Source of the DNA: Tetrahymena thermophila SB210
Taxonomy: Eukaryota > Ciliophora > Oligohymenophorea > Hymenostomatida > Tetrahymenidae
Reading direction: 5' to 3'
DNA length: 64,000 bases
NCBI RefSeq assembly: GCF_000189635.1
Contig: NW_002476434.1
Location: forward strand, 372,001 to 436,000
Shown: positions 24,928 through 37,500 of the stretch, one piece after another
How the letters are laid out: each line of letters opens with the position of its first letter
How positions within the stretch are numbered: position 1 is the first letter of the stretch
The notes under the pieces: generated by a model
Seen by the model: the letters and a program-made list of their open reading frames with translations, nothing else
The model's database searches: none
Told to the model about the DNA's origin: nothing
Translations under genes and position numbers: made by a program

Positions 24928-27900
24928 AGTAAGATGTTTTGCATTTATAAGCTCTTGAATATGGATGCTAGATAATTTTTGAAAGCATCTAAGTCTTAAT
25001 GAGTTTATTTTTGATTTTGATTTCATTTTAATTTTTCATTAATTTATAATAGTGTCCGATCATCACATCTTAAACATAGAAGAGCTAACTGAACTAGCTA
25101 AAAGTAAAGGAATTCACCATATCATCAATCGTAAAAATGAAAAGATGAACTTAGACTTAATCAGAATTAAGGAAAGATTAGAAGCCCTCACCTTCAATCT
25201 TGATAGAAACTTCGTCAACATGGACTTAATCATCTAAAAGGTTGTCAATGGTATGTACGATGGCATACACACCACTGAATTGGATGAGCTTGCTGCTGAA
25301 ACTGCTGCATATATGACAATTATTCATCCTCATTATTCTCTCTTTGCTGCTCGTATTGCAGTTTCAAACTTACACAAAGAAACAAGCTCTTCTTTCTTTG
25401 AAACCATTTCTGCCCTTTACAATTATGTTGATAAGAGTGGTAAGCATTAAATATACTTTTTAAAAATTTATATATTTTAATGGAATTTGCTCATTAGATT
25501 TTACCAGTTATTATAAACCAACTAAAACATATTGGTTTGGTACAAATATTTTGATCAAAATTGATCAATAGACGATATTTTAGTTTATAATAATAACAAC
25601 TATTACTAACTAGAAAAAAAATATTATAATATAAACTTTTCTAAGCAATAAACAAGTTTATATATAAAATTTTAGTATATTCTTAAATTATAAACATTTA
25701 AGATTATTAAATAGTTTTATAGTATTATTAATATAAAACCTATTTTATTATTACCCAAGCAATAAACAAGTCAAAGAAATGAAAGATACTTTAAAATAAA
25801 TAAATAAAAAATAAATATTAAAAGGTGTTTTTTTATAGCTCATAAATAGTTCTACTTTAGCAAAATAATATACTAATTTGTCTTAAGATAGATTTATACT
25901 ATTTTAAATTAGTTTAAATATATTTTAATAGATTGATAAATAAATAATAAAGATTTAAGAAAATAATATTTATAAATTTTAGAATTTTTTTCATTTACTG
26001 AATAAAATTTTATCTTAAACTAATAAATAGGTAGATAAGCAGGTTTAATTGCAAAAGATGTTTATGAAATTGTTAAAGAAAATGCAGAAGCAATTGAAAA
26101 GGTTATCAATTATGATAGAGATTATACTTATGATTTCTTTGGTTTCAAGACTCTTGAACGTAGTTATCTTTTGAAGATTCATGGAAAGATTGCTGAAAGA
26201 CCACAACATATGTTAATGAGAGTCTCTATTGGTATCCACAAGAGAGATTTAGAAAGTGCTTTTCGTACTTATAATTTAATGAGTGAAAAATGGTTCACAC
26301 ATGCTACTCCTACACTTTTTAATTCAGGTACTCCTAAGCCATAAATGAGTAGCTGCTTCTTGCTATAAATGAAGGGTGACTCTATTGAAGGTATTTATGA
26401 TACCCTTAAATAAAGTGCTTTGATTTCTAAGAGTGCTGGTGGTATTGGTATTTCAGTTCATAATATTAGAGCAAGGGATAGCTATATTAGAGGAACTAAT
26501 GGTATCTCTAATGGTCTTGTTCCTATGCTTAGAGTATTTAACGATACTGCTAGATATGTTGACTAAGGTGGTGGTAAGAGAAAGGGATCCTTTGCCATCT
26601 ACTTGGAACCATGGCACTCTGATATTTTTGAGTTCCTTCAATTAAAGAAGAACCACGGTAAAGAAGAATAAAGAGCTAGAGATTTATTCTATGCCCTCTG
26701 GATTCCCGATCTCTTTATGAAGAGAGTTATTTCTGATGGAACATGGACTCTTATGTGTCCTAACGAATGTCCTGGACTTCCTGATGTTTGGGGAGATGAA
26801 TTCGAAGCTCTCTACACAAAATACGAAAATGAAGGTAAAATACAATCTATTTTAGTTATATATTTATTTTAAACTAATTTTTTATTATCTAAAAGGCAAA
26901 GGTAGAAAAACCATAAACGCCAGAGAATTATGGTAAGATATAGTTGATAGTTAAATCGAAACAGGTACTCCTTATATGCTTTATAAGGATGCTTGCAATA
27001 GAAAGTCTAACTAATAAAACTTAGGTACTATTAAGAGTTCCAATCTCTGCACAGAAATTATTGAATATACAAGCCCTGATGAAGTAGCAGTTTGCAATTT
27101 AGCTTCTATTTCATTAGTTAAATTTGTTAAAGAAAACGGAGAATACGATTATCAAAAGCTATATGAAATCTCCAAGGTTGTTACTTTTAATCTTAACAAG
27201 GTAAAAAATAAATTACTAAAGCAAATTAAATGTTAAAATATTTTAATATGTTATATAGGTTATTGATGAAAATTACTATCCCGTTATTGAAGCTAAAAAT
27301 TCTAACATGAGACACAGACCTATTGGTATTGGTGTTCAAGGTTTAGCAGATGCTTTTATCAAAATGAGAATTTCATTCGAAAGTGATGAAGCTCAAATTG
27401 TCAATGAAAAGATTTTTGAAACTATTTATTTTGGTGCATGTGAAGCTTCTATGGAAATTGCAATTAAGGAAGGACCCTATGAAACTTTCAAAGGATCTCC
27501 TGCTTCTAAGGGTCAACTCTAATTTGATCTTTGGAATTACAAGCCTCATTTATGTGGTTATGATTGGGATGGATTAAAGCAGAAAATCGTAGAACACGGT
27601 ATGCGTAATTCCCTTTTGATTTCTCCCATGCCTACTGCTTCTACCTCTCAAATTTTGGGTAATTGCGAATCCTTCGAACCTTACACTTCAAATCTTTATA
27701 CACGTAGAGTTCTTGCTGGTGAATTTGTTTGCATTAATCCTCATCTTGTTTAAGATTTAATTGAAAGAAATCTCTGGAATCCTTCTATTAAAAACTAACT
27801 CCTTGCATTTAACGGTTCTGTTTCTCAAGTTCCTGATATTCCTGATGATATCAAGTAGCTATATAAAACTGTTTGGGAAGTATCTCAAAAAGCTATCATC

Positions 27901-28421
27901 AATCTTGCTGTCGGCCGTAGTCCTTTCATCGATCAATCATAATCTTTAAATATTCATATTTCTGATCCTTCTTATTCTAAGATTACTTCCATGCATTTCT
28001 ATGCTTGGGAAAAAGGACTTAAGACTGGTAAATATTAATTTATTTATTAATTTATCTAAATAAAATTAAAATTTTTAAATACAATAATTTAGGTATGTAC
28101 TACTTGAGAAGTAGACCTGCTGCTGATCCTATCAAATTCACCTTAGATGTTGAAAGTTTACTTAGAGAAGCTGGCTCTATTAATGTTTAAAATATTAATG
28201 GTAAGAGAAAATAAGATGATCTTTAAGAATTAGAAAACCCTGAAGGTATCAAAGAAGAACCAACCAAGAAATTTAAATCTGATGAGTAATCAGGCGAACA
28301 ATAATAATAATAATAAAATTAAGCTGACCAAAATCAAGCATGTCCAATGAGAAAGAGAAGAAAAAATTCTAAAGGTAAATGGGAATATGAAGAAGGAGAC
28401 TGCTTAGCTTGCGGTTCTTGA
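24928..28421 (+). CDS. RNR1: Ribonucleoside-diphosphate reductase large subunit (class Ia R1)
   Basis: This subunit reduces ribonucleoside diphosphates to deoxy forms together with the R2 radical subunit in the cytosol. Exons 25053-25439, 26031-26834, 26896-27200, 27259-28027 and 28093-28421, plus base 24928, give exactly 865 codons. An intron (24929-25052) splits the ATG. An alternative in-frame ATG at 24811 would add 39 Lys-rich residues. Visible are the ATP-cone region ([12 protein letters not shown]), the redox cysteine in MSSCFLL, the SNLCTEI loop with the thiyl-radical cysteine, the partner cysteine in VCNLAS, the paired tyrosines in [10 protein letters not shown], and the C-terminal CLACGS tail. 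Length exceeds human R1 (792) because of an N-terminal addition and a Gln-rich, basic insert before the tail. In-frame TAA sits at invariant Gln positions (26342, 26564), which proves the ciliate code. Identification is essentially certain; the exact start is not. Confidence 0.96.
25440..26030 (+). other. 591-nt intron 2 of ribonucleotide reductase
   Basis: Exon flanks join cleanly in phase (KSG then RQAGLIAKD), with GTAAGC at the donor and AAATAG at the acceptor. It is 5-10 times longer than the other introns of this window and is almost pure A/T. I see no nested gene or structured RNA. Confidence 0.8.
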
Positions 28422-29569
28422 GTAGAAAGTATCATGCTCTTGATCAGAAATAATATATAATTAACAATTAATAATATAGAATACTGTCTGGTCGATAATA
28501 ATTTAATTTTATTAAAAGAATAAACTAACTTACCACACTAACTTTATAAAATATATTCAAATTAAAACCTTAAAAATAAATTGAATTTTAAAATTAACTC
28601 AAATAAGTTATAACAATAATTCTTATCAATTTTTATCCTTTATATATTTCTATTTTGTATCACTTTAACTTTTTCTTAAAAATCAAGATAGATAAAACTT
28701 TTCATTTTTCAATTTGATTTAATTACTAAAAAAGCTACTTTAACCCAAATAAATTTTATGATATAATTTTATCATTAAGGGAAATAAATTGATAAATGAA
28801 AAAGTTCTTTTAAATTAAAAATAATGTCTATTTGTCTTCATTCATTAAAAATATTTAATTCAAGCAAGAAATAAAAAGCTAAATAAGAATATTTTATGTA
28901 AGATTATATTTTCGAATTATTAATTTGCTACAATTAAAATTTCTATTAAATTAAAAGTAAAAAAATGAAACATCACTTTTATATATTTATTTATAATAGG
29001 GATAAATTATAAAAATTTTAATTTCCTCAATTTAAATTGAAGACTAGAACTATTTTACTTTAAATTATTATGATTAAATATAAAAAATACATTTTAAAAT
29101 AATTTTTTTAGTTAAACTTAAATGAGTAGCACTTCTAATCTTTATTCAACCAAAAACAGTAACTTATATTTTGAGCTATTTTTCATCTAATTATTAAATT
29201 TTAAGGATAATCATAAAATATATTAAATAAATTTTTAAATAAAAAATATTTAATTAAGCATTAATGAATAGACTATTTAATCTCTATTCATTCAAAAATA
29301 CTAAAAATTACTAAATTGTTTATGATTTAATATTATTTTATTATTAATTTTTTGCTATCCTATGCTAAGATAAATTTTATTTCACTGAAAATAAAAATCA
29401 AGATTTTTTATGTTTGAATAATATTAATTTATTTATTGACATAAGCGAATAGTATTTATTTAATTTTTGAAAAAGCCTTAGAAACCAAAAGATTTATTTT
29501 TTAATAATAACTTTACTATTTAAAAACATTAATTCATTTATACAAATTAGAAATAAAAACAGTTTATTG
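28422..29569. other. AT-rich intergenic region
   Basis: This is the 3' flank of ribonucleotide reductase and the 5' flank of the rhomboid-like gene, both plus strand. Two loosely similar segments (near 29121-29160 and 29263-29303) share a CTxTATTCAxxCAAAAA core and could be a decayed duplication. Nothing else stands out. Confidence 0.4.
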
Positions 29570-30469
29570 ATGATGTCTGAGAACTACTTTTAGAAACGTT
29601 AAAAGCTTAGAATAGGAGATTAGCCTTTTTTTGTTAACTTTAATAACAGCACTAAACACCCAAGATTGGAAAGCTTCACTGAGATGATTATAATATCATG
29701 CTGTCCAAGATTAACTGTTAAATCCATAACTTTCATGATTTTTTTAATTGATATTGCAATCTACATAGGATGCTTTTATTATGCTGGAATAGATAATAAT
29801 GGAGAACTTTTTACTCCTAATTAGAAGGCTCTCTTTGATTTTGGATAAAAATATCCATATTTTATTATATATCAAAAGTAATTTGAGCGTTTTATAGGAA
29901 GTATGTTCCTTTTTGCTAATTTTAAGCATATATTAGTATCATTGGTTTGTCTCCTTGTTTTTGGTAGCTATGTAGAAGCCCTGATAGGTTTTAAAAAAAT
30001 GTTTCTTATTTATATAATTGGAGGATATAGTGGAACTTTAGTTAGTTGCCTCATGAGCGATAGTCCTGGGGTTGATGGAACAAATCCCGTTGCATCTTTC
30101 TTAGGTGTGTTATTTGGCTTTCTTTTGATTAAATGGGATAAATGGGATTACCCTGGATCAGGGAGAACCTAAATGCTTATGATTTTGATGTTTGGATTAA
30201 CTGCTATTTTCACTTTAGGTTATATATTTACTTTGGTAGACACTCTAGCTATGGTTGGATCACTTTTAATTGGTGTTTTATTTATATTTGGAGTTTTCGA
30301 AGAAGCAGATGATAATAGGTACGCTTCTAATGACAGCTATATAGCAAAGATAAAATAATAAAATGAAAATAATAAATGCTCTCGTTATTTTTCCCTTTTC
30401 TTAATAATTTTCTACTTAGTATGCGGTACTTTAGCATTCTTTTTCATGAGAACTCCTAAAATAATATGA
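29570..30469 (+). CDS. Rhomboid-fold membrane protein lacking catalytic residues
   Basis: An intronless frame of 300 codons runs from ATG 29570 (a second ATG follows directly) to TGA 30467-30469. Rhomboids are intramembrane serine proteases; here I count about seven hydrophobic segments. The TM2 start reads FANFKHILVSLVCLLVFG, aligning with the family's HxxxN (here HxxxS). Next come LIGFKKMFLIYIIGG, and at the place of the catalytic GxSG the sequence is DGTNPVAS, with no serine in the active position. In the TM6 segment the expected AHLGG histidine is Met (AMVGSLLIG). Both halves of the Ser-His dyad are therefore missing. This suggests an iRhom/Derlin-like pseudoprotease that binds membrane clients, probably in the endoplasmic reticulum or Golgi. 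The rhomboid fold is supported by motif order; the partner and localisation are inferred. Confidence 0.8.
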
Positions 30470-31079
30470 TTAAAATATGAAAGCGAAATAAATAAATAAA
30501 TAATTATTTAGAAATTATGAATTAATCTAATAAAAATATAAAAAATAAAAAGTAAGCTTAGTATCAAACAAACTAAATATGGAAATTATTTTTTAAAAGT
30601 ATAATATACATTTTATTAAATTATTTTTTTTAATTGTTTTTGAGTATTTTAATAAAAATAGATTTTATTTAGATTTTATCTACTTACTTATTTTCATTAC
30701 TTTATAAAATTTAATTTCAAACAAATAAAATCTTAAAAAAACTTCATTATTTTCTTAATTAAATTTTGAGAAATGTTTTCAAAAATTTAAAATTGAAGAA
30801 CGGAAAATTATCAGAAAATACATTGAATTTTTCAAAATATTTCCTACCACTACCTATAATACAAAGTATTAAAACTAGTGATTCATACGAGTCATACTTT
30901 TATATGAAATTAATAAAATTAAGAGTTTAAACAATTTATGAAGAGGAAAAAATAAAATATTAATCATTTAAAAAAGAGGATTTAATAAATTTCTTTTGTT
31001 TGAATAATTTATTAAGTACAATACAAATTAATTTAAAGTAATTTTATTGATTTTTGTTATATTATTTAACTAAGCTTAT
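30470..31079. other. Convergent spacer between rhomboid-like and giant gene
   Basis: AT-rich sequence lies between two converging stops. No gene or RNA element is visible. Confidence 0.45.
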
Positions 31080-34000
31080 TCATTATTGTTTTTCTTCCTT
31101 AACACCGAAAAATAGTCTTACAGAAGGAGTGTTCAGAAGAATTTGATTACCATTTAATTCTGTGAATAAAATATTTAGATCTATATATTTAGCTTCGCTT
31201 AAAATTAATTAATTGTTGTTATTAAGCACCTCAGAAAATGTACTATCTTGTATAAATTACTTATCTTCAGTATTCATTGTAAAAGAATATATGAGGTCTG
31301 TTCCAATTAAAATGCTAAATGGACTTAATTACATCTTCTCTTCAAAGTAATTAAATAATTTTTTTAGGCTATCTTACTTATTTAACCAAACATCCCATCT
31401 ATCCCAAATACTTGCTTTTAAATTTTTAGTAATCTAAAAGGAGGGAGGACCTGCTGGTTCAGTAAGTTATAAAGAAGGTACAGCCAAGTTCAGGAAAGCA
31501 TTTTTCATTTTGCATATATCTACCTTCTTTAATGTTTTTACTAATTCTATAGTTTGCAATCCAGCAATTGCTGCAGTTGTGGTTGCAAGCGCTGGCACAA
31601 TTTTTCCTGCCTTCAATTTAACATTAATCCAATCCATAGGAGTTAAAGAGTAGTTTATGGACCTAAGATTTGCCATGGCATAGATGGCATCAATATGCCC
31701 ATTAGAGTCATTATCTTTTTCGAATTCTTCAGAATGCATAAAAGTTTACTATTATAGATTTAACTTTTAAAGTAGGATTTACTCTATAAGGTAATTAGGA
31801 TTTTCATCATTTGAAATAATTTAGTTTTATTTTAATTCATTTATATTATTTTAGTTAGTTTCTGTTTGTATCTGGCTAATTTCTTATTAATTAATGCTAG
31901 CTTATTCTTATGTTTTATCGTTCTCCTAATTGACTTCTTGTTTAATTTCAGTAGATTTTTCATCTGATGGTTAGAAATCGGCAATTTTACAATTCATAGC
32001 TATTTGCATAATTTATATTTTTTCTGATTGCTACCTAAAGCTCTAAGGATAAGGAATATTAAATGATTTTGCTCTCATTACAGATAATGCAACTATGAAG
32101 TCTCTGTGAAGAGGATTTTATTCATCCAGTTATGAAATTTCGAAAGGTGCTCTTTTTGGTAATTTCCAAAAATCGCTGCCATCTTTGTTCTTATGATTAA
32201 GAGGGTAAGTATATAAAAGTTATCTTATATTGTTTCTATATAACTTATAAAATTTCTAAACTGCGTATTCTATGCAATCTTCAAATGAAAGAGGTCTATT
32301 TTTTAGTGCCTTTAGAGTCTTTCTCAAATTAATTATTTCACAGCTAATTTTTCCTTCTTTGATATTCTCTATCTCATCTAGAGTTTTTTATACAATTTTT
32401 GGCTTTAAAGTAATTATTTTTCCGAATTTATCTCTAGCCCACTCAATACAATGTAAAGTTTCTTCAGGGAACATTTTTAGAGTGCAATGAGGAATATCTC
32501 CACCTTCTTCTTATGGATCTTACTGACTTCCATATGACTCTGTCTTATAAGGAATGATAACCTAAATGAAATAATATATATTAATCAAATAAAACAGTCT
32601 AATATAATTACTTAAACGTGTCCTTTTGGTCCTAGAGTTCCAGATTCAAGTAAAGGAGTTTTAGAAGAAACACATCTTTTATCTACATATCTTCTGGCTT
32701 CAACATTATCTAGAGCGTTTGCCACTATGTCTTAATCTTCAAAAAATTCCTCAGAGAAGATGTTTTTCGTAGCTTCGCAGACTTTATCCAAACAAGCTAC
32801 AATATGGTTTTTAAGCTTATTATTCATTTTAATTGCTGCTTGTGCTGCTGTAGAAGATTTTGGTTTTCTTAAATGCTCTTCACGGAATAAAAATTATCTA
32901 TTTAAATTAGAAGTTTCAATATGGTCTGGATCTGTTAATGTTAGTTATCCTTTCCTCAAATTTCTTTCTGGAATTTCTTCTCCAGTACAAAGGTTGATCA
33001 TAGCAAAGTTTTTTAAGAGCTCGCAGCCGATCGCTCCACTGCCTATCATGAAGAGTTTGCAATGAGAAAGTTTCTCAGAAGTTTCGCTACCAATTACAAT
33101 TTTTAATTACAGTTCATTTTATACCTCAAATTCCTTTTCATTTTCAAATTAACTTTACAATCTACTAATTTATTCTTCAGAAGATTTTTTATCGCTCCAG
33201 TTTATATCTGGTAAAACTTCGATACAGTCTGTCAAGAAGAGTTATTTTGTAGGCACAAATTTATTTGTTATAGCTTTAATTACCTCCTGAGAAACATATC
33301 CACCCATAAACGCACACTATTAATAAATTTAATATATTTTAAATACAAAAGAATTATAAAGATAAATAAATAAACTTACCAAAGGATGAAAAGTTCCTGA
33401 TACAGTAAATGAGAATTTGTTTATGTATTCTTCAAATTTTAATTTATTTTTTTCATCTTCTTTCTATGGAATGTCAAATGCACCATAAAGACTTTTAGAA
33501 ATTTCTAACATAGTTTAAGCATCTTTTTAATTCCATGGGTGAGGATACCTGAAATTTATTTGGATAAATTCTTAAAGTGCTTAAAATGCAATGTGGAGAT
33601 ATGGTATGGTGTCCATTTTCTCAAAATCATGAGAAGCCATATTTGCATCAAAATATTCCATATTATTTGCCTAAATACATTGCTTTAAAGACTAAAACGA
33701 AAGATAAATTGGAGTTTTAATATTTTTAACAACTCCACTTCCTTAGTATGGTGAGTATAAATTATTTGTGAGTATATAAAAGCTATTTGAGTTTATTGTT
33801 TCAATTTCGAAAATAGAGTCATTTATTGATTTACTCTAGTTATTTACTTCTTGCATACCCTGTACTTCTTTTATAATCACCTTATCTTTATCTTCGTAAG
33901 GGTGCTTAAAGCCAGGTAATAAAGTTACTTTAAGTTTATTGCTTTTTTCACCAGCCTAAACTTATTATATATTTTAAATAACTAATTCAACAGGATCTTC

Positions 34001-34515
34001 ACCATTTTTATCAATTACTTCGAAATTATCTCCAAAATCATTGAAGAGTAAACCAAAAGGTCCCTAAACCTAAGTGTATATAAATTTAATAGATCTAGAT
34101 CTACAAAAAGTATTGATTGCTGTAAGGATATCTAAAGAATAACACTCAGTTATAATTACTACATGATAATCTTATAAATACAACTTTTCTAATAATGTTG
34201 AAGTATCTGCATTAACCTAATTAACATTCGTATCCACACGAACATAGTGATTGAGGAGTTATATATCTTATAGGCAAGCTTCCGCCCTGTTTTTGCCAAC
34301 ACATTCTTTCTTTAAGAAAAACTGTCCACTTAAGTCTCTATAATTTACGATATGGTTATCATGCAAAGTCATTTTTTTCACACCACTTAAAACAATATTT
34401 TTTGCAATCTCAACTCCTAATGGTCCTAAACCACTCAGGAAAATGTTGCATTTACTCTATTTAGCTACAGCATCTATACCCATAGCGCAAATATATCTTG
34501 ACCATCTATCTTTTA
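31080..34515 (-). other. E1 module of the giant protein (UBA1/UBA6-type)
   Basis: Both E1 halves are complete. The inactive adenylation half reads [28 protein letters not shown] and [20 protein letters not shown], followed by the four-helix/FCCH region with [10 protein letters not shown]. The active half has the ATP-binding [48 protein letters not shown] and [14 protein letters not shown]. The catalytic cysteine lies in [11 protein letters not shown] (codon 32484-32486). The second catalytic-cysteine half domain and [20 protein letters not shown] follow, then the ubiquitin-fold domain that recruits E2s, ending at KEEKQQ. Introns interrupt it near 33.30-33.38 and 32.54-32.61 kb. Every active-site block expected for ubiquitin activation is present. 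A Gln/Asn-rich insertion lies near 31.75-31.99 kb. Whether it is closer to UBA1 or UBA6 cannot be decided by eye. Confidence 0.95.
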
Positions 34516-37500
34516 CTTCTTCACTTTCTACATCAATCTCTTCTTATTTATTAATTTTATTATTCTTTATAGGTATTTCTTGTTACTATAAATCGTCTAA
34601 AGCATTGTGTAAAACTGCTGTTGGTATATTTTATTTCTAATTATTTTATTTATTTAAATTTTATTTCTTTTCATGTTGTTTTTGGCTTCTGGCTTTTTTC
34701 TTAGCTAATTCCTCTTAAGTTTCTATTGAAGATGGAGGAGTTAGTTTTTCTAATTCTTGCCTCAAATCTTAAACTGCTAGCTTGAGTTATTCAGTATATT
34801 TATTTGGCTATTTGAATTCTTAACAAATTTAAGGGTTGTGATCACTGACCAATCCAACATAACTTGCTTATTTTTTTGTACTTCTTTCTATCCATCCCTC
34901 ACATTCTTTTAAGATCTCATCTTTCTTAAGATAGAAATGTCTTTTAATTACCTTTAAATATAAAAATTATAAAAGCATTAGATAATTTTTTCATAGCTCT
35001 ATTATATAAAATTTTACATCTTCGAAACCTTCAGGTGGGTTTCTTATGGTTTATATCATAGCATATTTAATATTACTAAAACGCACAATATTAGAATAAG
35101 CTTCATTTTTTCTATCTCCATCTTCAGTTCCACTATGTCCTTCATACCCAGGTTCATTGAAGTAAATGTCTTCATTCATGATAATAGCTGAAAGGCTGAC
35201 TAAAACTTAAAGCAAAGTGCTTATTTTTGGATCCCAATTTTCGCTGGCTTATCCTTTCCAAGTACCTAATAAAGAAAGGCAAACTATTTTTTTTAAATAA
35301 TTTTCAAATGAAATGAGATTTAACATTGTTTTTATTTACCTTTTCCACAATTGTATAAATTTGGGTTGAATCTCACTTTATTGTTGCCAGTTGTTTAAAG
35401 ATTAACTCTTGGTGATGTATTAGGATAAGAGTCTTCAAAGAAAATATCATATAAAAAAGCACCATGAGCATATGGAGTTCCTGAGGAACCCATGATTATA
35501 CATTTCATGACATCTACTCTTTTGGAATCGCATCTAACAAATATACTGCTTGTATGATCAATTGGTAAAGAATTAGCCATATCTGCAATTTCTTATGCTA
35601 ATCTAACCATTTTAACCTATGATGGATTTTAGTTCTGCATGATTTACTATTAGTAGTGATGATTATACTATTTTTATGTTAATTTTAAAATTAATTCAAA
35701 AATTAATTATTTTAAAAGGTATTTTACTGTGTTTAAGTTATTGTTGTTCATAGAAAAATATCCGAATCTCAGCTTTTCTAACAGTATTTTATACTTTACA
35801 TTCAAAGGTAATTCTAAAACACGCTATACTTTTTAGATTTATTCTTATCCTTCATCTTACTCTTGATCTAAATTAGAAAAATTTTGTGAGGTTGATTCTT
35901 GAATATGTTCATTAAATTCTTGAATAGCTTAATCTAATTTCTCGTGCACCTAAATTATACTAGTAGCAACTTATTAAGATTAAAGATTGCCTTCTTCTTA
36001 ATCATTCAGGATTTTTTAAAATTTCTTTTCTTCATTCACTAAGTTTGATAATAATTTAAATATTTAATTAAAAATTTAATTTTTAATGATCTAAATTAAT
36101 CCAAAATATTTACATATGTCTTTATCAGCTCCCCATTATTTTAATAAATTAGCATTTGATTGAGCTAGCATGTCTTTTTATATAGATATTGAAGATTTAA
36201 CTGTACTTTCAGGTACTTATATTTGTACTGGTTTGATGCAATTTAAGAATATCTCTGCAGTAGTACGAAGCTTACTTAGAAGTTCACTTATACTTTCAGT
36301 CTATGTAGGCTGGTATCTTTGGTCAAGTTTCATGAGACATTTAATCAAACTTTTATTTTAGGACATCACTTCTATGAGCTGCAAGTATTATATCATCAAT
36401 TAACTTTCTTTACATATTTCAAGTAAAGAGCCACTCCTAAAAGCGCTCTCTAATAATGGAAGAAGACTACTTTCACAGATAGAATGAATTACTTTATTTG
36501 GAATACTCCAGCTTTCAAAGTTAAAGAAGCTTTATAATATTTTCATCAAACTTAGAAGAAGCTGATTTCTAGATTTATTTATCTCTACATATTCGCTTGT
36601 ATTCCACTTTTGGTTTTATCCAGTATTATCTGAAGCATATCCAGTACCTTTTAATTAAATATCATAATAAATATTGAAAAATAAATTATACTAAAATTTA
36701 CCCTTTTTCTTTTTGTCCACATTCTAATTAGAGCGAGATTTTTCATCTTTTTCTCCCTATCCTGTTCTTTATACTCCCATAATAAGGATAGGAGAGTCTA
36801 ATTTTAATTTATTATCATCATCGCTCAACTTTTTATCTTAGGCAGGAGTATTTTCAATGAATTTACGAGGTTTCTCCTTGGAAACTGAAGAAATTCTATC
36901 AAATATTATCTACAATATATTATTTTCTATGGCAATACTTTTTATTTTATGATTATCTTTATCTTATTAGAATAATTATGAAAGAATTTCATAAATATTT
37001 TAAACTGCATTTCTTTCTTATTCCTCAAATTATTTGTTTTTCTCAAAGTCTTCTTTATTCTTTTCTTAACTGTAATAACTCTTTTTAAATGCTTTTGTGA
37101 TTGGGTAATCTTCAGAGAGCCCATCTAGTAAAGGTTATTTCATTTAATGCATCTTATTATCTTCTTATTTTTCTGATTTTAATTCGTTTGAAGAATCTAG
37201 AGATCCAGATAAGAGTTGGAAAAGTATATTCACTCCTTCCTTTTTCTTCATAAACTCATAAATGAAGTTGGGAAGAACAGAGAATGTATTTAATTCTTGA
37301 ACATAAACTAACCATTTTTTAGCTCTTGTTTTACTATTCCAGCTATTTAGCTATTCTTTAATAACAGATATAATAGTTTTAAATCCTTTCTAATCTATAA
37401 AAGCATCAATTATCTTATTCTATTTTTGATTATCTAAATAAAAAATAATATAAAATTGGTTAATTTTTTTCAATTTCAATTTTTTTTAAATCATATTTTA

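Noticed and set aside
31467..31739. Separate small protein in the E1 region
   Set aside because: It is just an internal, stop-free piece of the E1 module ([10 protein letters not shown] block); the frame extends on both sides once TAA/TAG are read as Gln.
31080..34515. Independent E1 gene starting at an internal Met
   Set aside because: No TGA, splice boundary or promoter-like gap separates it from the E2 domain, and the E1 starts without a Met at the usual place. Internal initiation cannot be excluded from sequence alone but is not the simplest reading.
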